Below are positions 6,178 through 15,899 of a stretch of 15,899 bases of DNA, in pieces. The position numbers and the translations under genes are program-made. Position 1 is the stretch's first letter. The number at the start of each line of letters is the position of its first letter. Source of the stretch: Clostridiales bacterium UBA7001 (GTDB lineage Bacteria > Bacillota > Clostridia > TANB77 > CAG-508); NCBI GenBank assembly GCA_002449785.1, contig DJXP01000024.1, positions 1 through 15,899 on the forward strand, in the 5' to 3' direction. The notes under the pieces were generated by a model. The model saw only the letters and a list, made by a program, of their open reading frames with translations. It was not told the origin of the DNA and did no database searches.

Positions 6178-9100
6178 TCTAGAAGAAGAGAAAGTAAAAA
6201 AATAACTAGAAGTATGATAAAAAATGTTGTAATTTTCATAGTAATACTTATTGCGTTAATTATTATATATAGATTTAATCTTTTAACAAAATCTGAAATA
6301 GTTAATAAAATACCAGTTACTGCTATTGAATATGATTCTAACAAATCTGTTACAGAAGACCTAGAGGTTTTTGAAGATGAGAATGGTCAATATATAGTTT
6401 TACCTGAAAAAATATCAGGATTTTATATTGATAAATATTATGTTAAAGAAGAAAATTTCTTAAAAGTTGATGAAAATTCACTCTCTAATACTGTAAATAC
6501 TTCAGAACCAGATGATTCTAGTACTAATAGTGCTGTTAATAATATAACAAATACTAATAATACTACTAATAATGTTATTAATACTAATTCTGAAAATACT
6601 AATACTCAAAGTAATACTATAAATACTAATACTCAAAATAATACTATAAATACTAATACTCAAAATAATACAATTAATAATACACTAACTAGCAATATTG
6701 TTGATTCAAATAATATTGATAATAATGAACAATTAGATAATAATGTTACAAATTCTGTTATTGAAGACAGTGAAAATAATCTTATAACAGATAATGAAAC
6801 TCAAAATGTTGAAAATACTGTTATTGAAGAGTCATTATTTGATAAGGCAATTTCTGAGCAAAATATAATTACTGATAATTCTAATGAAATAAGTATAGAG
6901 GAAATTGAAAACGATGAGGCTGTTGTGGCAAGTACGACACCTGTTAGTGAAAAGGGTGAAAATTCAAATGTAGAAGTTATTGAAGAGAAAATTGAAGATG
7001 AAACTAATGAAGCCCAATATATAGATAAAGCATATAAATCTGGAGATAAAATTTATATATCTAATTCTGGTGAGAAAATTGATAGCTTTACCATAAATGT
7101 TGATTTTCAAAAATTAGAAGTAAAAGGTTTATCTTTGTATAAACAAGAAATACTAGCAAATAATGAGTCAGATATTATTAAAGTAACTGGATTTATTCCA
7201 TTAGATTATTATCTTGAAGTGAAAAAAGAAGATAATAGCAAAATTGAAGAATTAAAGGCAGATGTTGAAGAACTACCAAATTCGAGTGTATTAGTTGCAT
7301 ATGATATTAAAATCGTAAATGGAAAAGATGAATATCAGCCAGTAGATTATTATCAAGATGTTAATGTTTCAATTACATCTGAAAGAGATTTTACAAATAA
7401 TCTTATGGGTAACTCTATTGGTATAGTTCACATTATAGAAAATGAAGAAAATAATGAAATAATTTTTGAAAGAATTGCAGTAGCTAATAAAACTGAAGAT
7501 ACAATTGAGTGCATAGCAAATCAATTTTCAACATATGCTGTTGTAAAAGTAGATGTTTATACACCAACTCAGGTTACAGCTAATAATTATGATAATGACT
7601 ATAATTATTATATTGGTAAAAATTTTACTGATGATATTTCAGGAGTAAATTCTAATAAATATAATGATGATACTCTAGCTGAAGTTACAGTAAATTATTA
7701 TAGTTATGACTATTCTAAAAATTTAAATGAACCAGATGATATGACAATTACAACATGTAATTGGTCAGCAAATGCATATGGAAATCCGAATTATTCAACA
7801 CATCAGGAAACAAATCCTAATAATGGAGATAGATACACTGTATATGATTATTATTATGTAACTTATGATGTAACAATAATAGTTAATTCACCTGTTGGAA
7901 AATATTTTGATACAAATAAAGCATTGACGATGTCATTTAATATGCCGAATTCAATTAGAACAGATAGGATTCAAGCAGATAATTCTAATAGATTTAGTGT
8001 TGCTCCTACATATACAAGTGGAAAGCTTACACTTTCTGAGAACGATTTTTCAAGATGGACTAAAAACAGTGTAAACCAATACCAAACTACAATTAGATTG
8101 CAATTTAATTTAGCTGATAATACAACAACAGTTGGAAGTGTAAACATTAATAATGTAAGTAATTTTTCACTTGTTTCTAAGGATAGAATTTTAACTGGAT
8201 ATATTTCTGCTGAATCAGATGAAAGACAAACATTATTTACATATAGTATTTGTGTTCCAATGGATACATCTGGAAATGTTAAATTTGAGCTTATAGATAA
8301 TCCATATATGGATAGACCAGAAGACTTTGGATTTGATGGTTGGAAATCTAATGAAACTTATACAATAACAACAAATAATTCGACAAAAGTACAAACATTA
8401 ACAGCAGGAACTACTAATAAAAAAGCAACTATTAATTTATATCCAAATTGGAAAGAAGCAAATATTATATTTGTAAATTCTAGTGCAACTGGAAGTAATG
8501 ATAATAATACTGGTACAATTTCTACTCCTGTTAGAAGTTGGACTGGAATAAATAGATTATTAGGTAATAATTATAAAAATGCAACAAATGCATCTAATAG
8601 AGAATTAAACATTATTGTAATTTCTGGTGGTACACTTACTGCAATAAATACTTCAAATACATATGCTTATACAATTACAAGTTTATATAATGGTCATGAT
8701 TATAGAGCTGATGGTGCAACACTTAATGTTAATGCTTCTGTTAGTATAAATAAAGATATGCAACTTGATTTTGTTAATATTACAGGCCCGGCTGATTATA
8801 ATAACTATACAGATGAAAGTACGTATAATTGGTTTGGACAACTTGTAACTTTAGAAAACTATAAAGATGGTTTAGGTGATTTAGGAACATATATCAAAGG
8901 AAGTTGTTTTAATTTAAGAATTGGACGTGGAATGGTGCCAACTGCTACTAATGCTGATAGAGCAACATTTACACAGGTTCAAGGTGGTAGATCAGATGTT
9001 AATAATACTAGAGCATATAAGTTAGTTGTAGAATCTGGAAAATATAGTAATATTCAGCTTGGAAATGCTGCGAGATATATGAGTGCATATAGTACAAATG

Positions 9101-12100
9101 CAACAGGTGTATTTGGATGTGACTATGATAGAATAAAAGATACAACTAAAGCTGAAAATGAAAGAAATCAAAACTTATTTATATTTACTAAACTTTCTTC
9201 TAGAACTCGTGAAGAAGTTGTTACAGCCTTAGATTCAAGTATTCCATTATACACAATGATAGTAAAAAGTGGACAAATTGGAATGGGCGGATTTAATTAT
9301 GATGCAAATGATGATGACAAAGCTTATGCAGGAATATATTTAGGTGGACACGGTTATTCTGGTGAAGATAGAGGTGACAGATTTTTAATTATAGAAGGTG
9401 GCCAAATTGCAAACATAGTTGGTGGACTTTCAACTACAAGTGGTACCACTCATAAAACTAATATTTATGTAAAGGGTGGAAAAATACTAAATATTGTTGG
9501 TGGAGCTGGACGTTCAACTACATATGGAGATAGAATTATACAAATTACTGATGGCACAATAGGATATAGTGTTAGTGGTGGTTCAAATGGATTTAAGTCT
9601 TCAAATGATGAGGGACAAAATGGTGAATTACAAGGAAATACTTTAGTTTATGTCGGTGGAAATGCAATTGTAGGTTCTGAAGAAGGAAACACTCTATATG
9701 AAGTAAGTGCTGGATGTGTTTTAGGTGCAGGTAATGGTAATTCAACTGCTACTTCTGCGGGAAAAGTTTTGACATCACATATTATTATAGATGGAAATGC
9801 TACTATAAAAAATACAGTATATGGTGGTGGAAATTACGGAGTTGTAGGGCCTAAAACAGCTCAGACGTCATTTGATTATGACATTATTGAGTTTATTAAT
9901 AAATCATCTAATTATCAAGCAAATCAAGATTATTTAATAGCATTTGGAACAACTAATAATTCATATACAATCACATCTGCAGGAGACTCACGCCGTCTAA
10001 CAAGGTCAACAATATCTACTAGAAGTTATCCAGAAGACGATCAGATGTGGACTTTAGTACCTAATGATGATGGATATATAATAAGATGTGGTGAAGACTA
10101 TATTTATAGATCTAGTAATACAAATATTTCAACTCGTTATGATAGGGCTACTATTTTTTATATTCAACAAAGAAATGATGGAGTAGTACTATATTCAGAA
10201 TCTAATAATGGAACTAGATATTATTTAAGATATAATAATGGCGCATTTGGGACAAATAATAATATTAATAATGCAACTACATTTTATCTGCTACAAACAC
10301 AGGATGTTCCACCTCCAGAAGGAGTAGGAGAAGATTTAGAAGTAATAATAGATGTATTAGGTGGAAAAGTAGAAAAAGACGTATATGGTGGTTCAAATCA
10401 AAATAATATAAATGGTGCTGTTAAGATTAATATGGAAGATGGAACTATTAATAATGCAATGTATGGTGGTTCTAATACTAAAGGAACTGTAACAGGTAAA
10501 GTTGATATTAATATATCTGGTGGAACTATTGGAGCAGAAGGTACAAGTGCAGATAGAGTTTTTGGTGGAGGACAAGGTCAGCCAACAATTGTTTCTGGTA
10601 AAACTGAAGTTAATATTTCAGATAAAAATAATAATGTAAAAATATATGGTAATATATATGGTGGTAGTGCATTAGGAAAAGTAAGCAATGATTCTAAAGT
10701 TGTTATTAAAGATACACAGTCTGATACAAATACAATTACATTAAGTGGAAATATCTATGGCGGTGGTAAAGGAAATACAAATACTCCGGCTGTAAATGGT
10801 GGTGGTACTACTGTTGAAGTTGATGGTGGAACATATAGTTCTGCTAAAGTTTTTGGCGGTTCTAATGTTAATGGTACAATTGAAGGTAATGTATTAGTAA
10901 AAATTGGTGAAACCTCAAATACTACTGTAAATGAAGTATATGGTGGTGGAAATGAAGCAAATATAACAAATATAACAGATAGTGTAAATGTATATATGTA
11001 TGAACATGCAAATGTTACTAATGCATTTAATGGTGGAAATAGTGCTGGAATTTTAGGAACAGTAGATCAAACTCCAAGAGGTATTTATGCAAATGGTGCA
11101 ACAGTTTCAAACATTTATGGTGGTTCTAATACGTCAGGTAGTTTAACTGAAACATTTGTATACTGTGATAATGGAGCTACTATTGGAAATGTTTACGGTG
11201 GTGGATATGGTCCAAGTACAAGTATTAGTGAAGATACTAATGTAGAAATAAAAGGAAGTACCACAGTTACTGGAAATGTTTTCGGTGGTGGAGATAGTGG
11301 ACCTGTTACAGGAAATACAAATGTTGATATTACTTCTAGTACAGTTCGAGGAACAGTATATGGCGGAGGTAATAATGCTACAGTTGGTGGAGATGCAAAT
11401 ACAAATATATTATCTTCATCTGTTCAAAATGTATATGGTGGTGGAAATAATGGGGCTGTTTCAGGTAATACTGATGTAGACATATTATCATCTACTGCAA
11501 CAGTGATATATGGTGGCGGATGCTCTGCCGAAGTTTCAAAAGGTACTGATGTGTATATTGAAGATTCTTCTGCAACTAATGTATATGGAGGCGGAGAAGG
11601 AACAAAGGCTACTGTTGGTGAAAACACTTCTGTTCACATAAATGGAGAAACTTCAAAGACAACAATAACAGCTAATGTATATGGTGGAGGAGATGCAGGT
11701 AAAGTTTCTGGAAATACTTTAGTACTTGTTCAAAATTCCAATGTTAATAATACAGTATATGGTGGTGGAAACAAAGCTGCTGTTGATGGAAGTGCTTATG
11801 TTACAATTGAAGAAAGTAGTGCTGTACCATTAGTATATGGTGGAGGAAATCAAGGAAATGTCGGAACAAATACAAATGTCAATATAAATCAAGTAACAAT
11901 ATCAAATACAGTATATGGTGGTGGAAATAAAGGAGAAGTTACAGGCACTACATACGTTGTTATAGATGGTGGAACTGTTACAAATAATGTGTTTGGTGGC
12001 GGTGAATCTGCAAATGTAGGATCTGCTAATGTAATTGTTCAAAATTCTTCAACATCTAATTATGTATATGGTGGTGGAGATCAAGGAGAAGTTATAAATG

Positions 12101-15100
12101 ATACTAAAGTTATTATAGATAATTCTAATATAAATTCAAATGTATATGCTGGAGGTAATGGTGCTACAACTCCATCTGCTTCTTCAATACCAGGACAAGT
12201 ACAAGGAAATACAGAACTTATAATAAGAAATAATAGTGAAATTACAGGGTATGCATTTGCAGGTGGAAGAGGTATTACAGCAAATGTTCAAGAAAATACA
12301 AATGCTAGTTTCACAGATAGTCACATTAGTTTAGATATTTATGGTGGAGGAGATAATGGTTCTGTTACTGGAAACACAGAAGTAAGAATAACTAATAGTA
12401 CTATTGATGGTAGTAGCTATGCTGCTGGTAATGGAGAAAATGCTACTGTAAAAGGAAGTACACATATTATAGCTGAAGGTGCAACTAATATAGGAAAGAG
12501 TATATTTGGCGGTGGTAATGCTGCTGCTACAGGTATTGAATGGGGAACAGTTACTTCAATTGTTGATATATCTGGTGCTACAATAGGTGAAAATGCTTAT
12601 GGAGGTGCAAATTCTTCTGTTATATATGGTAATACTGTTGTAAATGTTGGAACTAAAGCAATAAATGATTATTACGGTGAAGATAAAGAATATGTTAAAA
12701 ATAAAATAGATATTAAAGGAACCATCTATGGTGGTGGTGAACAAATGGATTTAACCAGTACTAATTACAATTATGATACTGTTAGTGTTGAGGGTGACAT
12801 CTTAATAAATATTGATGGTACAGGATATAATGCTGGTGGAGAGACATTGAACATTGGAAATAGTATATTTGGTTCAGGACATGCTTCAAGAGCTGCAATA
12901 CCTCAAAATGTTGGTGGAGCTAAAATTTTCCCTGCAGAAGATAATAATGGTGTTGTAAATATAAGAAACTATGGAAACATAGATAATCCTAAAAAAATGA
13001 TATCAATTCAAAGGGCTAGTACAGTTTTATTAGATAATTCTGCATTATGGATTAGTGGTACTACAGATAGTACTAACTGGCTTGGTGATGTATATTACTC
13101 ATTTAATAGAATAGATGCATTAAAAATAAAGAATGGTTCTACATTATATTTAAGAAATGGTGCAAATAAACTTGGCAGTTTTTATAGTTTAGTAGGTGAT
13201 GATGGTGAAGAAGAATATGCTTCTGTAGAAATAGATAGAGAAAACGGAAGGATTATTTCTAGAAATGTTGATAATAGAATATATATGTATTCTGGAAACA
13301 ACTTAAATATATCTCCTTCAGAAGAGTTATCATCATATGGAAGAGTTAGAGGAATGACTTTCTTTGGAATATATAAAAATAGTGAGGCTGAAACAGTTAA
13401 TGATGACGAACCAGGAAATGAACTTGCTGGAATTTTTACAGGTATGTATGATAAAGACTACACTGTTGGTGGAAATATAAATTTTGCAGATAGAGATTAT
13501 GTTAGATCATATGTTATTGGTATGCATTATTCATTGAAAAATGAATTGGGTGTAGTTGTTGAAGAACAAGATATTACAGTAGATGGTTTTTATACAAATT
13601 TTGAGCTTTTGGATGGGTCTATTGCCAATGCGACTAATATTACTGAAGATACTTATTTAGCGACATCATATACAGACTATATTACACCTACTCCTGAAGA
13701 TGATATTTATTATATGTGGTACGCAGGACCAGAAGAAGAAGTATATCCATTTAATTTAACACTTACAGCATCAAAATTCTCTACATTAGGTACAGAAGAA
13801 TTATTCTTACTAGGACTTTCTAAACCAAATGCAAAAATGAGACTTCATAGTGTGGATGCGGAATTATTCCCTGGAGTACAATTAATAGATAAAAATACTA
13901 TACCAAATGTTAATTTAGACCAAGATGAAGCAAATAATAATTTTGGGTTAACAATGAAAACTGGTACAACTGGTTGGAGTATGACAGGATCTACAGATTT
14001 TTATGGTGATGATACAGGTGCTTCGTCGTATAATGGTACAATAGAATATAAAAGTGAGAACTCTACTATAACTCCATCGCTTAGTTTTTACTTGTATCAC
14101 TCTAATAATATTTCTTTAAAAAGAGATTTAGGATATTATACAATTACTTTTGATTTTGAATATTGGAAAGATGCTATAAATAGAAAAAGAGCAACTGTTA
14201 TTATTACTTTACTTTTAAGAACAGATGACGATAATTCTTTAGGATACAATGGTGCAATAACCCCAGGTACACAGTATGAGCTATTTACATCAACAGAAAC
14301 TAATATTACAACTAATAGTAGTTTCTCAGCATTTTTTGAACTGGCTCAATCTAATTTTAGTCAAGTAGAAAGTATACAAAGATTTTACGATACATCTTAT
14401 AGAGTAATATATTCTGATTATGTATTTCCTGAACAAACTACTATAACAATGATAGATAGACATGATAATAGTCATCCAAGTTACTATTATTACACAGTTA
14501 CAGCTCAGGATGTTGCAAATTTGAAGAGAGAATATAGATTCTCAGACTTTTTAGCAATGGGTAGTACTAATGAACCATTTGATGAAAATGCAAAAAAAGA
14601 TGACTATTATATTGATTCAATTGACTACGAATATGAGAGTTTTATATTTATTGTTAATTTTGAATCAGCAAAATTTAATGGACTGAGTGCAAGTCAATTA
14701 TTAGTAGCTAAAGATCAGCACATTAGAATTTATTTGAAAGCAACTGTTGATAGTAGAGAAGAAATATTATGTAGTCTTTTAAGTCTGCAAGTAGATTCAA
14801 TAAAATTTGGTTTATTTAATACAGCTTCAAAAATTAAAATAGATGCAAGTATAAATAAACCTAGAATATATTTAGGAAATAAAAATGTTACTTTAGATAT
14901 TAATACAAATTATGAAGTAACAATTATAGACTCTGTAAGGGTTCATGATACACAATATTTTGATAAGAAACTTGGTGTTAAAATAACATTATTTGATAAA
15001 CAAACAGGTGAAGTTATAAATGGCTCAAGCCTTCTTGGTACATATTTTGAATTAGATGGCGTAAGCTATTATCCAAGAACAGATGGAACTACTAGAATAA

Positions 15101-15822
15101 AGGTTGCAGAAAAAGTTTCTAATGCAGCTTCATCTATAATATTTAATACAGATAATAGTACATTGGAATCTGGTTCATATTATTTCTTAATAGAAAGTTT
15201 TGGCTCAGCTGATGGTATATATTTTGGTATAAATGCATCAGACTCGGATACTGTCGATTTAGTTATATTAAATGATATTTATGGATTAGATTCAGAGTTA
15301 CCAGAAGAGCAAGTTATAATAGATAAAAAGACAGGTCATACTTTAGAAAGAGAAACTGGTTATATATCAGATGAAAATAATACTTTAAATATAAAGCTTA
15401 GTTATCTGTCAGGACTTGCAAATCCTTATATTTCTGTAAAACTATATAGAAGAGATTATGAGCATGAGTATGATTTGACATATAGTCAGGTTGATTTGGA
15501 AGATTATGTATCAGAAAATCTAATTGATTTATGGGGGAATGAGCATCCTAATGAATATGAAGCAATAAATACTCAAACAATTGAGGATACCGTAGAAGAT
15601 GATACAGTGGCTGTTGATTTTAACTTAGATTATACATTAAAAGAAAATTTAGTTACTGGAACATACAAAGTAGTATTTACACTTTATGATAAAACAGAAT
15701 ATCAAGAACCGGAATATGTTTATAATGAAGAGACAGAACAATATGAACCAACAGGAAGAATATTAGATAAAACAGATTATGAGCCTATTGGAGAGACATT
15801 CTCATATATTATAATTAAGTAA
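6175..15822 (+). CDS. Giant N-terminally anchored surface protein with ~30-repeat beta-helix
   Basis: About 3215 residues from ATG 6175. Order of regions: a basic start (SRRRESKK) and membrane anchor at 15-32; a short folded part; an Asn/Thr-rich stalk at about 105-185; acidic segments; and a domain to ~455 ending QFSTYAVVKV, a pattern common in surface proteins of gut Firmicutes. A Listeria-Bacteroides-type repeat at ~718-762 contains FDGWKSNETY and INLYPNWKEA. From ~763 (IIFVNSSATGSND) a beta-helix follows, with about 30 copies of (V/I)(Y/F)GG(G/S)N-x-G-x-V-x-G-N-T-x-V-x-I at 1215-2236, spaced 25-32 residues. It is interrupted at ~1231-1382 by a different domain. From ~2330 to the end come beta-rich domains ending ETFSYIIIK. 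No LPXTG motif, SLH domain or C-terminal membrane segment is visible, so the only anchor I see is at the N-terminus. It is probably a rod-like adhesin or matrix component. Binding target unknown. Confidence 0.85.
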   Translation: MSRRRESKKITRSMIKNVVIFIVILIALIIIYRFNLLTKSEIVNKIPVTAIEYDSNKSVTEDLEVFEDENGQYIVLPEKISGFYIDKYYVKEENFLKVDENSLSNTVNTSEPDDSSTNSAVNNITNTNNTTNNVINTNSENTNTQSNTINTNTQNNTINTNTQNNTINNTLTSNIVDSNNIDNNEQLDNNVTNSVIEDSENNLITDNETQNVENTVIEESLFDKAISEQNIITDNSNEISIEEIENDEAVVASTTPVSEKGENSNVEVIEEKIEDETNEAQYIDKAYKSGDKIYISNSGEKIDSFTINVDFQKLEVKGLSLYKQEILANNESDIIKVTGFIPLDYYLEVKKEDNSKIEELKADVEELPNSSVLVAYDIKIVNGKDEYQPVDYYQDVNVSITSERDFTNNLMGNSIGIVHIIENEENNEIIFERIAVANKTEDTIECIANQFSTYAVVKVDVYTPTQVTANNYDNDYNYYIGKNFTDDISGVNSNKYNDDTLAEVTVNYYSYDYSKNLNEPDDMTITTCNWSANAYGNPNYSTHQETNPNNGDRYTVYDYYYVTYDVTIIVNSPVGKYFDTNKALTMSFNMPNSIRTDRIQADNSNRFSVAPTYTSGKLTLSENDFSRWTKNSVNQYQTTIRLQFNLADNTTTVGSVNINNVSNFSLVSKDRILTGYISAESDERQTLFTYSICVPMDTSGNVKFELIDNPYMDRPEDFGFDGWKSNETYTITTNNSTKVQTLTAGTTNKKATINLYPNWKEANIIFVNSSATGSNDNNTGTISTPVRSWTGINRLLGNNYKNATNASNRELNIIVISGGTLTAINTSNTYAYTITSLYNGHDYRADGATLNVNASVSINKDMQLDFVNITGPADYNNYTDESTYNWFGQLVTLENYKDGLGDLGTYIKGSCFNLRIGRGMVPTATNADRATFTQVQGGRSDVNNTRAYKLVVESGKYSNIQLGNAARYMSAYSTNATGVFGCDYDRIKDTTKAENERNQNLFIFTKLSSRTREEVVTALDSSIPLYTMIVKSGQIGMGGFNYDANDDDKAYAGIYLGGHGYSGEDRGDRFLIIEGGQIANIVGGLSTTSGTTHKTNIYVKGGKILNIVGGAGRSTTYGDRIIQITDGTIGYSVSGGSNGFKSSNDEGQNGELQGNTLVYVGGNAIVGSEEGNTLYEVSAGCVLGAGNGNSTATSAGKVLTSHIIIDGNATIKNTVYGGGNYGVVGPKTAQTSFDYDIIEFINKSSNYQANQDYLIAFGTTNNSYTITSAGDSRRLTRSTISTRSYPEDDQMWTLVPNDDGYIIRCGEDYIYRSSNTNISTRYDRATIFYIQQRNDGVVLYSESNNGTRYYLRYNNGAFGTNNNINNATTFYLLQTQDVPPPEGVGEDLEVIIDVLGGKVEKDVYGGSNQNNINGAVKINMEDGTINNAMYGGSNTKGTVTGKVDINISGGTIGAEGTSADRVFGGGQGQPTIVSGKTEVNISDKNNNVKIYGNIYGGSALGKVSNDSKVVIKDTQSDTNTITLSGNIYGGGKGNTNTPAVNGGGTTVEVDGGTYSSAKVFGGSNVNGTIEGNVLVKIGETSNTTVNEVYGGGNEANITNITDSVNVYMYEHANVTNAFNGGNSAGILGTVDQTPRGIYANGATVSNIYGGSNTSGSLTETFVYCDNGATIGNVYGGGYGPSTSISEDTNVEIKGSTTVTGNVFGGGDSGPVTGNTNVDITSSTVRGTVYGGGNNATVGGDANTNILSSSVQNVYGGGNNGAVSGNTDVDILSSTATVIYGGGCSAEVSKGTDVYIEDSSATNVYGGGEGTKATVGENTSVHINGETSKTTITANVYGGGDAGKVSGNTLVLVQNSNVNNTVYGGGNKAAVDGSAYVTIEESSAVPLVYGGGNQGNVGTNTNVNINQVTISNTVYGGGNKGEVTGTTYVVIDGGTVTNNVFGGGESANVGSANVIVQNSSTSNYVYGGGDQGEVINDTKVIIDNSNINSNVYAGGNGATTPSASSIPGQVQGNTELIIRNNSEITGYAFAGGRGITANVQENTNASFTDSHISLDIYGGGDNGSVTGNTEVRITNSTIDGSSYAAGNGENATVKGSTHIIAEGATNIGKSIFGGGNAAATGIEWGTVTSIVDISGATIGENAYGGANSSVIYGNTVVNVGTKAINDYYGEDKEYVKNKIDIKGTIYGGGEQMDLTSTNYNYDTVSVEGDILINIDGTGYNAGGETLNIGNSIFGSGHASRAAIPQNVGGAKIFPAEDNNGVVNIRNYGNIDNPKKMISIQRASTVLLDNSALWISGTTDSTNWLGDVYYSFNRIDALKIKNGSTLYLRNGANKLGSFYSLVGDDGEEEYASVEIDRENGRIISRNVDNRIYMYSGNNLNISPSEELSSYGRVRGMTFFGIYKNSEAETVNDDEPGNELAGIFTGMYDKDYTVGGNINFADRDYVRSYVIGMHYSLKNELGVVVEEQDITVDGFYTNFELLDGSIANATNITEDTYLATSYTDYITPTPEDDIYYMWYAGPEEEVYPFNLTLTASKFSTLGTEELFLLGLSKPNAKMRLHSVDAELFPGVQLIDKNTIPNVNLDQDEANNNFGLTMKTGTTGWSMTGSTDFYGDDTGASSYNGTIEYKSENSTITPSLSFYLYHSNNISLKRDLGYYTITFDFEYWKDAINRKRATVIITLLLRTDDDNSLGYNGAITPGTQYELFTSTETNITTNSSFSAFFELAQSNFSQVESIQRFYDTSYRVIYSDYVFPEQTTITMIDRHDNSHPSYYYYTVTAQDVANLKREYRFSDFLAMGSTNEPFDENAKKDDYYIDSIDYEYESFIFIVNFESAKFNGLSASQLLVAKDQHIRIYLKATVDSREEILCSLLSLQVDSIKFGLFNTASKIKIDASINKPRIYLGNKNVTLDINTNYEVTIIDSVRVHDTQYFDKKLGVKITLFDKQTGEVINGSSLLGTYFELDGVSYYPRTDGTTRIKVAEKVSNAASSIIFNTDNSTLESGSYYFLIESFGSADGIYFGINASDSDTVDLVILNDIYGLDSELPEEQVIIDKKTGHTLERETGYISDENNTLNIKLSYLSGLANPYISVKLYRRDYEHEYDLTYSQVDLEDYVSENLIDLWGNEHPNEYEAINTQTIEDTVEDDTVAVDFNLDYTLKENLVTGTYKVVFTLYDKTEYQEPEYVYNEETEQYEPTGRILDKTDYEPIGETFSYIIIK
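6595..6675 (+). repeat. Three 27-bp in-frame tandem repeats in the Asn/Thr stalk
   Basis: Units at 6595-6621, 6622-6648 and 6649-6675 encode NTNTQSNTI, NTNTQNNTI and NTNTQNNTI. They differ at only a few bases. Length change by whole units would keep the frame and alter stalk length. The surrounding 6490-6740 is also Asn/Thr-rich. Confidence 0.9.
9817..12880 (+). repeat. Array of ~30 degenerate (V/I)YGGG-N beta-helix repeats
   Basis: In-frame repeats of about 75-96 bases begin with codons for V/I/A-Y/F-G-G-G/S. Examples start at 9817, 10381, 10459, 10657, 10936, 11191, 11278, 11356, 11431, 11506, 11581, 11677, 11755, 11833, 11911, 11989, 12064, 12337, 12502, 12724 and 12865. GTATATGGTGGTGGAAA recurs almost unchanged at several of these (9817, 10936, 11431, 11755, 11911). 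The array is interrupted between 9865 and about 10320. Each repeat is the right length for one turn of a right-handed beta-helix. Confidence 0.9.
9865..10320 (+). other. Inserted non-repeat domain inside the beta-helix (possible beta-trefoil)
   Basis: About 150 residues without the GGG motif lie between two beta-helix repeats. Recurring pieces include SYTITSAGDSRRLTRS, MWTLVPNDDGYIIRCGEDYI, and RYYLRYNNGAFGTN with a following TFYLLQ. Recurring 'Y-x-(I/L)-R' strands with 'F/W-x-L' repeats resemble three-fold beta-trefoil (ricin- or fascin-like) domains that bind sugars or partners. The fold call is a judgement by eye. Confidence 0.4.
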
Positions 15823-15826
15823 AATA

Positions 15827-15857
15827 TTGTTACTATACTAAGAAGATAATATATAAT
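15827..15857 (+). promoter_or_regulatory. Possible promoter for a gene beyond the right edge
   Basis: TTACTA (15830-15835), a 16-base spacer and a consensus TATAAT (15852-15857). TTGTTA at 15827 with a 19-base spacer is the alternative -35. There is no clear terminator after the stop at 15822 within the last 77 bases. AT-richness makes chance matches likely. Confidence 0.3.
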
Positions 15858-15899
15858 AAAGTCTAGTTATTTTAAATTTTTTCAAAAAAATGCTAGTTC

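Noticed and set aside
11276..11627. Overlapping open frames on both strands within the giant gene
   Set aside because: They are by-products of low-complexity GGT/GGA/ACT repeat codons, with no ribosome sites and biased composition.
9817..12880. CRISPR-like or satellite repeat array
   Set aside because: The repeats are in frame, degenerate, and translate to a continuous Gly-rich beta-helix; there are no constant repeats with unique spacers.
15600..15822. LPXTG or other sorting signal at the end of the giant protein
   Set aside because: The C-terminus ends ETFSYIIIK with no LPXTG, hydrophobic span or basic tail.

Overview
The window is very AT-rich, uses purine-rich Shine-Dalgarno sites (AGGAGG, GGAGGT, AAAGGAG), T-tailed intrinsic terminators and sigma-A-like promoters, and carries a SipW-type signal peptidase with TasA-like substrates. 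This points to a low-GC Firmicute (Bacillota; Clostridia or an uncultured gut lineage of that kind). TGA is not needed as a sense codon in any gene, so the standard bacterial code fits. The exact taxon cannot be read from the sequence.

Layout. (1) Positions 1-2959, plus strand, look like one transcription unit: the 3' end of a gene resembling the C-terminus of McrB-family AAA+ ATPases, a DUF2357-like protein, an ER-type (SipW) signal peptidase I with Ser55 and His98 and an acidic tail, and a TasA/camelysin-like secreted protein whose frame is broken by one extra base in a CC pair at 2748-2749. A perfect 16-bp two-way terminator (2982-3024) closes it. (2) Positions 3048-3662, minus strand, hold a convergent second TasA-like protein with its own strong promoter. 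(3) Positions 3663-3890 hold divergent promoters. (4) Positions 3891-5780, plus strand, encode a membrane-anchored exported protein and a third SipW-type protein with a TYAWF signal. These two share a C-terminal EG-x-D-x-D-C motif. (5) Positions 5787-6074 form a 284-bp nearly palindromic element flanked by TA dinucleotides, with hairpins at both ends and a terminator-like hairpin in the middle. It is MITE-like. (6) Positions 6175-15822 encode a giant (about 3215-residue) N-terminally anchored surface protein. It has an Asn/Thr-rich stalk, a domain ending FSTYAVV, a Listeria-Bacteroides-type repeat, a long beta-helix of about 30 (V/I)(Y/F)GGG repeats, a separate inserted domain and a large beta-rich C-terminus with no visible wall-sorting signal.

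Together this reads as a cell-surface or extracellular-matrix locus. The SipW protease would mature the TYAWF-type proteins, which may polymerise into fibres, while the giant protein forms a membrane-tethered surface rod. The striking points are the apparent operon linking AAA+/DUF2357 genes (usually seen in McrBC-like systems) to the protease and its substrate, the giant palindrome that insulates the two halves of the surface locus, and the frameshift in one substrate.
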